DNA of 12,349 bases, taken from contig DHLW01000115.1 of NCBI GenBank assembly GCA_002405485.1, forward strand, positions 9,303-21,651. Reading direction: 5' to 3'. The notes under the pieces were generated by a model, which had not been told where the DNA came from, searched no databases, and worked only from the letters and a program-made list of their open reading frames with translations. Made by a program: the position numbers and the translations under genes. Positions 7,632 through 12,349 of this stretch are shown piece by piece. Source of the stretch: Phycisphaerales bacterium UBA4658. GTDB taxonomy: Bacteria > Planctomycetota > Phycisphaerae > Phycisphaerales > UBA1924. Numbering within the stretch: the stretch's first letter is position 1; every line of letters begins with the position of its first letter.

Positions 7632-7642
7632 AGGATGGTCTC

Positions 7643-8302
7643 ATGAGCCGAGCCAGCGGACGCGCAACAGGAAAAGGCGGGAGCGTGGAAGGCGCCCAGG
7701 ATGCAATTCTGGACGCTGCGGAGCAGGTGGTCATCGGCGAGGGCATGGGTCGGCTGACCCTCGACGCCGTGGCGCGACGGATAGGAAGGAGCAAGGCCGG
7801 CGTGCTGCACCACTTTCCCAGCAAGTCGGCGCTGGTGGAAGCGATGGTTCGGCGGCTGGTCACGATGTGGTTCACCGAGTACAAGCGTGCGTACGACGCG
7901 ATGAAGGCCTCGGGAGACCGGATTCCGGCGGTGCGGACGATGCTCTCGACGTGCCTGTCGGGAACGCACGCGTGGACGGAGGCCGAGCGGGCCAGGAACC
8001 GGGTGATGGTCGCCGCCCTCGTGCACGACGAGCGCCACGTGGAGCCGCTCATCCGTATCGACCGGGACCTCACCGCCATGCTTCGCAAGGACGCGCTGAA
8101 GCCCGGCGTCGCCGAGGTCATGCATCTGGCGATGCACGGGCTGTGGTTCCAGTGGATCTTCGGCATGGGATCGGTGACGGAGTCTCGGCTGCGCGTGATC
8201 CGCGGCGTGCTGGAAGACCTGATGAAGGCCAACGCGGAGGCCGGCGAGAGCGGAGCGGGACGTGGCAAGGGTCCTCAACGGCGCAAGCGAGGTGTGCGGT
8301 GA
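7643..8302 (+). CDS. TetR/AcrR-family transcriptional repressor of the efflux operon
   Basis: The 219-residue product has the TetR N-terminal DNA-binding domain at about 18-64: AILDAAEQVV opens it, then the helix-turn-helix LTLDAVARRIGRSKAGVLHHF (38-58; read as two pieces, LTLDAVARRIG and RSKAGVLHHF) and PSKSALVEAM. The rest, about 70-195, is the variable helical ligand-binding and dimer domain, with aromatic residues near 166-174 (GLWFQWIFG) that could line a pocket for a hydrophobic ligand. The tail is basic. ATG at 7643 has AGGA 7 bases upstream and lies just after the palindrome at 7614-7631. Its last four bases are shared with the next gene's start, so repressor and pump are made from one mRNA. 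Ligand unknown; it is expected to release DNA on binding a pump substrate. Confidence 0.93.
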   Translation: MSRASGRATGKGGSVEGAQDAILDAAEQVVIGEGMGRLTLDAVARRIGRSKAGVLHHFPSKSALVEAMVRRLVTMWFTEYKRAYDAMKASGDRIPAVRTMLSTCLSGTHAWTEAERARNRVMVAALVHDERHVEPLIRIDRDLTAMLRKDALKPGVAEVMHLAMHGLWFQWIFGMGSVTESRLRVIRGVLEDLMKANAEAGESGAGRGKGPQRRKRGVR

Positions 8303-9561
8303 ATCGACGATCAGTGGTCGCAGGAGTCGGAGTGTTCTTGACGATCGCCGTGATCGGCGGCGGGCTGGCGTACGTGAAGTACGCGCAGATCAAGGCGGCG
8401 ATGAACCAGCCGGCGTTCGAGCCCATCGAGGCGGTGGACATCGTCGCGGTCAAGACCGTGGAGTGGCAGCCGACGAGCGACCTCGTGGGCACGGTGCTGG
8501 CGCTGCGGAGCGTCAACCTCATGAATGAGGTTGAGGGCATGGTCAAGTCCGTCGGCTTCAACAGCGGGGACGTCGTGGACGAGGGGCAGGTGCTGGTGCG
8601 GCTGGACGACACGACGGACCGATCGGAGCTCGCCACCGCCGAGGCCGCCCTCCGCGTCGCCGAAGCGCAGATCAGCGTTGAGGAAGCGAACCTGAATCTC
8701 GCGAAGGACGAGCTTCGCATGCAGGAGTCGGCCGCGCAGAGCCGCGCAACGTCGAACATCGAGGTCAGCCGGGCGCGTGCCGAAGTGGAGCGCTCGGGCG
8801 CGGAGGTCATCCGGGCAAGGGCCGCGGCGGACGAGGCGCGGGCTCGGATCGAGCGGGTGAAGACTCGGCTGCGGAAGCACGAGATCCGAGCGCCGTTTCG
8901 GGCCCGGGTCGGCCTGCGCAACGTGCACGAAGGGCAGTTCCTTGCCGCACCGTTCGGCATGGACACCGCGCCGATCGCCACGCTGCAGGAGGTGTCGGAC
9001 AAGATCCACATTGACTTCGCCGTGCCCCAGGAGCAGTTGCCTCGCGTCCGGGTGGGACTGACCGTGATGGGCGAGCTGCAGAGCGCGTCGATCGGCGGGG
9101 GCGGACCGATCCGGCTCGAGGTCGTCGCACTGGACGCCGCGGCGAACGCGACGACGCGCAACGTGCGGGTGCGGACGATCACCGAGAACACCGGCGACGT
9201 GCTCAGGCCGGGAATGTTCGTGAAGGTGCGGGTCCCGACGGACGAGTCCAGGACCTATGCGGCGGTGCCGGTAAAGTCGATTCGCCGCGCGTCGTACGCG
9301 AACCAGGTGTTCGTGGTGGTCGAGGGCCAGGAGCCGGGGCCGGACGGAGCCCCGGTGCCGAAGATGCGAGCCAAGCAGCGATTCGTCACCCTCGGGCCGA
9401 CGATCGGCGAGGACGTGATCGTCCTGGACGGCGTAAAGCCCGGAGAACGCATCGCCACGGGTGGGTCCTTCAAGCTCAGAGATGGCGTCCTGGTCATGCC
9501 GGCGACGGGCGCGGGAGGGGCGGGTCCGTCTTCGGCGGCGGCGGCAACGACGGCCAAGTGA
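8299..9561 (+). CDS. RND efflux membrane fusion protein (periplasmic adaptor)
   Basis: The 420-residue product links an RND pump to an outer-membrane channel. It has an N-terminal membrane anchor (about 6-27), no lipobox cysteine, then the adaptor domains: first lipoyl half VEGMVKSVGFNSGDVVDEGQ (78-97), an alpha-helical hairpin (about 105-194) rich in Ala, Glu and Arg, second lipoyl half IRAPFRARVGLRNVHEGQF (196-214), a beta-barrel (about 232-310) and a membrane-proximal domain (about 318-400). The final 20 residues are a low-complexity Ala/Gly/Ser tail. I chose GTG at 8299: it is in frame, has GAGG 6 bases upstream, overlaps the tetR stop as GTGA, and puts the membrane segment at the N-terminus. 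The pump gene follows after 27 bases. A closed assignment to a drug, solvent or metal substrate is not possible. Confidence 0.94.
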   Translation: MNRRSVVAGVGVFLTIAVIGGGLAYVKYAQIKAAMNQPAFEPIEAVDIVAVKTVEWQPTSDLVGTVLALRSVNLMNEVEGMVKSVGFNSGDVVDEGQVLVRLDDTTDRSELATAEAALRVAEAQISVEEANLNLAKDELRMQESAAQSRATSNIEVSRARAEVERSGAEVIRARAAADEARARIERVKTRLRKHEIRAPFRARVGLRNVHEGQFLAAPFGMDTAPIATLQEVSDKIHIDFAVPQEQLPRVRVGLTVMGELQSASIGGGGPIRLEVVALDAAANATTRNVRVRTITENTGDVLRPGMFVKVRVPTDESRTYAAVPVKSIRRASYANQVFVVVEGQEPGPDGAPVPKMRAKQRFVTLGPTIGEDVIVLDGVKPGERIATGGSFKLRDGVLVMPATGAGGAGPSSAAAATTAK

Positions 9562-9588
9562 GTTCCAGCAACCCGGAAGGTGCAGGCA

Positions 9589-12349
9589 ATGCGATCGCTG
9601 ACGGACATCTTCATCACCAAGCCGGTGCTGGCGCTGGTGGTCAACCTCATCATCCTCGCCGTGGGCTGGCGCGCGATCGGCTCGCTTCCGGTGCGGCAGT
9701 ATCCGCGCATCGAGTCGACGTCCGTGGTCATCACGACGGCGTACATCGGCGCAAGCGCCGAGACCGTGCGCGGGTTCCTCACCACGCCGATCGAGCGGGC
9801 GGTGAGCGCCATCGACGGGATCGATTACATCGAGAGCTCGAGCACCGCCGGGGTGAGCACGATCACGGTGCGGCTGCGTCTGAACCACAACTCCAACGAC
9901 GCTCTGGCCGAGATCAGCGCTCGCCTGAACCAGGTGCGCAGCGAGCTCCCGCCCGAGGCCGAGAGCCCGAGCATCGAGATCCAGCGGGCCGATCGGCCGT
10001 TCGCCACGTTCTACATCAGCTTCACGAGCGAGACCCTGGATCTGACCCGGCTGAACGAGTTCCTGGCGCGCCAGGTCCAGCCGGAGCTCGCGACGATCGA
10101 GGGGGTGCAGCGGTGCGGAATCGAGGGGCAGCGCGCCCTGGCGATGCGGGTGTGGCTGGACGAATCCAAGCTCACCGCGCTGGACGTGACGCCGACGGAG
10201 GTCAACGACGCGCTGCGGAACAACAACTTCGTGGCCGCCGTGGGTCGCACCAAGGGCCCCGACGTGCAGGTGGACCTGCTGACGAACACCGATCTGCGTT
10301 CGGTGGAGGAGTTCACGCGGCTGATCGTGCGGGAGCGGGATGGCTCGATCGTGCGGCTCGGCGACGTCGCGAGAGTCGAGCTCGGAAGCGAGGAGCCGAT
10401 GGGCGAGGCCGGGTTGAACGCCAAGCCGGCGATCTACCTCTCGGTCTGGCCGCTGCCCAGGGCCAACGAACTTGAAGTGGCCGAGCGGCTTCGGAAGCGG
10501 CTGGAAGAGGTTCGACAGACTCTGCCCGCCGGGGTCGAGATGAAGCTCGCGTACGACGGCACGTTCTACATGAGCAACGCGCTTCGCGAGATCACCAAGA
10601 CGCTCGCCGAGACGATCCTGATCGTGGGACTGGTCGTGTTCCTGTTCATGGGGTCCATCCGGACCATGATCGTCCCGCTCCTGGCCATGCCGGTGTCGCT
10701 GGTCGGCGCCTGCGTGTTCATGGTGATGTTCGGATTCTCTCTGAACCTGCTCACGATCCTGGCGATCGTGCTCAGCGTGGGGCTGGTGGTGGACGACGCG
10801 ATCGTGATGGTCGAGAACGTCGAGCGACACATCCGAGAGGGCAAGCCGAGGATCCAGGCGGCCCTCATCGGCGCCCGGGAGCTTGTCGCGCCAGTGATCT
10901 CGATGACGATCACGCTGGCCGCGGTCTATGCGCCCATCGGGTTCCAGGGCGGGCTGACGGGCGTGCTGTTCAAGGAGTTCGCCTTCACGCTGGCGGCGGC
11001 GGTGGTCGTGTCCGGTGTCACGGCCCTGACGCTGAGCCCCGTGCTCAGCGCATACATGGTGCCCGCACACGGGCGTGAAGGCCGATTCACGAGATTCGTG
11101 AACGGAATCTTCGATCGGCTCAAGCGCGTGTACGGCCGGACGCTGGACGTGACGCTGAACCTGCGATGGACGATGGCGCTCGCGGCGTTCGTGATCACTC
11201 TCGGCGCCGTCCCGCTCTACATGTTCAGCGGGAAGGAACTGGCGCCGACGGAGGACGAGGGCGGGGTGTTCTTCATCCTCAACGCCGCGCCCGATTCGAC
11301 GCTGAACGCCACGGTTCGATCGGCGACGGAGGTCACGACGAACCTCGCCGCGATCGAGGAGACGAACTTCGTCTGGCGCGTCATCATGACGCCGTCAACC
11401 GGTTTCGGCGGCATCCAGACCACCAAGTGGGATGAGCGTGAACGGAGCACGAAGGACATCCAGGGAGAGGCGTTCGGGCGGGTGATGGGAGTCGCGGGGG
11501 TCCAGGCGATCCCGGTGCTCCCCCCGCCACTCCCGGGAGCCGGGAACTTCGACGTCGAGCTCATCGTGACCAGCACCGATGACCCGGAGACGATGCAGCG
11601 GTTCGCCGGGCAACTCGTCGGCGCCGCGTTCGGCTCGGGCAAGTTCATCTATGCCGACACGGACCTGAAGATCGACCTGCCCCAGGCGCGGATCATCATC
11701 GACCGCGAGAAGGTCGCCGACATGGGGCTGGATCTGGCCTCGGTCGGCCGGGATCTCGCGGTCATGCTCTCGGGCGGGTACGTCAACCGCTTCAACTACG
11801 ACGGGCGCAGCTACAAGGTCATCCCCCAGGTCGTCGACCAGAGCCGAGCCACTCCGGAGCAACTGCTGAACATGAAAGTCCGGGCCCAGGACGGCGGGCT
11901 GGTGAGCGTCTCGAGCTTCGTGCGGCTGGAGACCGTCGCCGCTCCGCGCACACTCAATCGGTTCCAGCAGCGCAACAGCTTCAAGGTGTTCGGCGTGCTC
12001 GTGCCCGGGGTGACCAAGGCGGAGGGGCTCGCGGCCCTGGAGGCCGAGGCGCGAAAGATCCTGCCCCCGGGCTACGCACTGGACTACGCGGGCGAGAGCC
12101 GCCAGATCAAACAGGAGGGCACGTCACTGGCCGTCACCCTCGGGTTTGCGCTCATCCTCATCTACCTGGTGCTGGCGGCGCAGTTCGGGAGTTTCCGCGA
12201 TCCCTTCATCGTGCTGCTTGGGTCGGTGCCGCTGGCCATCACCGGTGCGCTCATCTTCACCTTCGTCGACCTCACGACCATCAACATCTACTCGCAGGTC
12301 GGGCTGATCACCCTCGTCGGGCTGGTGGCCAAGAACGGCATCCTGATCG
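9589..12349 (+). CDS. RND-family inner-membrane efflux pump, HAE1/AcrB-like, 3' partial
   Basis: 920 residues are visible and the frame is open to the window end; relative to AcrB (about 1,050) some 110-130 C-terminal residues are missing. ATG at 9589 has GGAAGG 8 bases upstream. The first membrane segment (about 10-30) is followed by LPVRQYPRIE, a periplasmic porter domain (about 33-335), then membrane segments 2-6 (about 337-490), a second porter domain (about 550-840) and the start of the last membrane block (845 on). The proton-relay aspartates are present as D402 and D403 in GLVVDDAIVMVEN, and the matching lysine as K915 in GLVAKNGIL, corresponding to AcrB D407, D408 and K940. The pump is thus apparently intact and proton-driven, exporting compounds with the upstream adaptor and an outer-membrane channel not seen here. 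The motifs suggest organic compounds rather than metals; the substrate is unknown. Confidence 0.95.
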   Translation, partial: MRSLTDIFITKPVLALVVNLIILAVGWRAIGSLPVRQYPRIESTSVVITTAYIGASAETVRGFLTTPIERAVSAIDGIDYIESSSTAGVSTITVRLRLNHNSNDALAEISARLNQVRSELPPEAESPSIEIQRADRPFATFYISFTSETLDLTRLNEFLARQVQPELATIEGVQRCGIEGQRALAMRVWLDESKLTALDVTPTEVNDALRNNNFVAAVGRTKGPDVQVDLLTNTDLRSVEEFTRLIVRERDGSIVRLGDVARVELGSEEPMGEAGLNAKPAIYLSVWPLPRANELEVAERLRKRLEEVRQTLPAGVEMKLAYDGTFYMSNALREITKTLAETILIVGLVVFLFMGSIRTMIVPLLAMPVSLVGACVFMVMFGFSLNLLTILAIVLSVGLVVDDAIVMVENVERHIREGKPRIQAALIGARELVAPVISMTITLAAVYAPIGFQGGLTGVLFKEFAFTLAAAVVVSGVTALTLSPVLSAYMVPAHGREGRFTRFVNGIFDRLKRVYGRTLDVTLNLRWTMALAAFVITLGAVPLYMFSGKELAPTEDEGGVFFILNAAPDSTLNATVRSATEVTTNLAAIEETNFVWRVIMTPSTGFGGIQTTKWDERERSTKDIQGEAFGRVMGVAGVQAIPVLPPPLPGAGNFDVELIVTSTDDPETMQRFAGQLVGAAFGSGKFIYADTDLKIDLPQARIIIDREKVADMGLDLASVGRDLAVMLSGGYVNRFNYDGRSYKVIPQVVDQSRATPEQLLNMKVRAQDGGLVSVSSFVRLETVAAPRTLNRFQQRNSFKVFGVLVPGVTKAEGLAALEAEARKILPPGYALDYAGESRQIKQEGTSLAVTLGFALILIYLVLAAQFGSFRDPFIVLLGSVPLAITGALIFTFVDLTTINIYSQVGLITLVGLVAKNGILI

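Noticed and set aside
7492..8268. N-terminal extension of the kynureninase frame
   Set aside because: The frame stays open antisense through tetR, but the sequence is low-complexity and family similarity starts only after 7491.
7585..8298. N-terminal extension of the membrane fusion protein
   Set aside because: It would overlap all of tetR in another frame; the membrane anchor and a ribosome binding site support GTG at 8299.
8311..11070. 919-codon minus-strand frame across the efflux operon
   Set aside because: It runs antisense to three well-supported genes and has the His/Arg/Asp-rich composition of a GC-rich shadow frame.
1..12349. CRISPR array, tRNA/rRNA genes, insertion sequences, phage or defence genes
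   Set aside because: No regularly spaced repeats, cloverleaf, transposase, integrase or defence-type domain was seen on either strand.

Overview
The window is GC-rich, densely coding bacterial DNA with seven protein genes, two of them cut by the window edges. The best taxonomic clue is the N-terminal LExLExRxxF motif of the large secreted-type protein at 1075-3981. Such motifs, without a classical signal peptide, are typical of planctomycete cell-surface proteins. Together with the GC content and the palindromic repeats, this suggests a planctomycete, perhaps of the Phycisphaerae; this is an inference from a few traits, not a phylogenetic placement. The efflux genes show that the cell has an inner membrane and a periplasm, so it is Gram-negative.

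Layout: (1) 2-964 (+) is the 3' part of a gene for a fasciclin (FAS1) repeat protein with an extra helical C-terminal domain. (2) 1075-3981 (-) converges on it across a shared hairpin (1020-1048). It encodes a modular protein with a CBM9-like domain, a fibronectin-III-like domain and a clan GH-A glycoside hydrolase barrel. (3) 3982-4793 has no credible gene and carries several strong palindromes, the last of which form the 3' untranslated region of sucC. (4) 4794-6008 (-) is sucC, the succinyl-CoA synthetase beta subunit, without sucD beside it. (5) 6103-7491 (-) is kynU, kynureninase, 94 bases upstream of sucC on the same strand. (6) 7492-7642 is a divergent control region with two inverted repeats. 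(7) 7643-12349 (+) is a compact efflux operon: TetR-family repressor, RND membrane fusion protein (overlapping the repressor gene by 4 bases) and RND inner-membrane pump (27 bases further on, cut by the window end).

The operon has the classic design of an autoregulated multidrug-type efflux system: the repressor probably binds the 7+7 palindrome that touches its own ribosome binding site. The outer-membrane channel is not in the window and may follow the pump gene. kynU and sucC are metabolic genes (tryptophan/kynurenine breakdown and the TCA cycle). The two surface proteins at the left end suggest polysaccharide binding or degradation and adhesion.

I do not see a clear new defence, mobile or RNA system. 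The most unusual items are the GH-A protein architecture, the C-terminal domain of the FAS1 protein, the palindrome cluster after sucC, and the second, wide inverted repeat between kynU and tetR.
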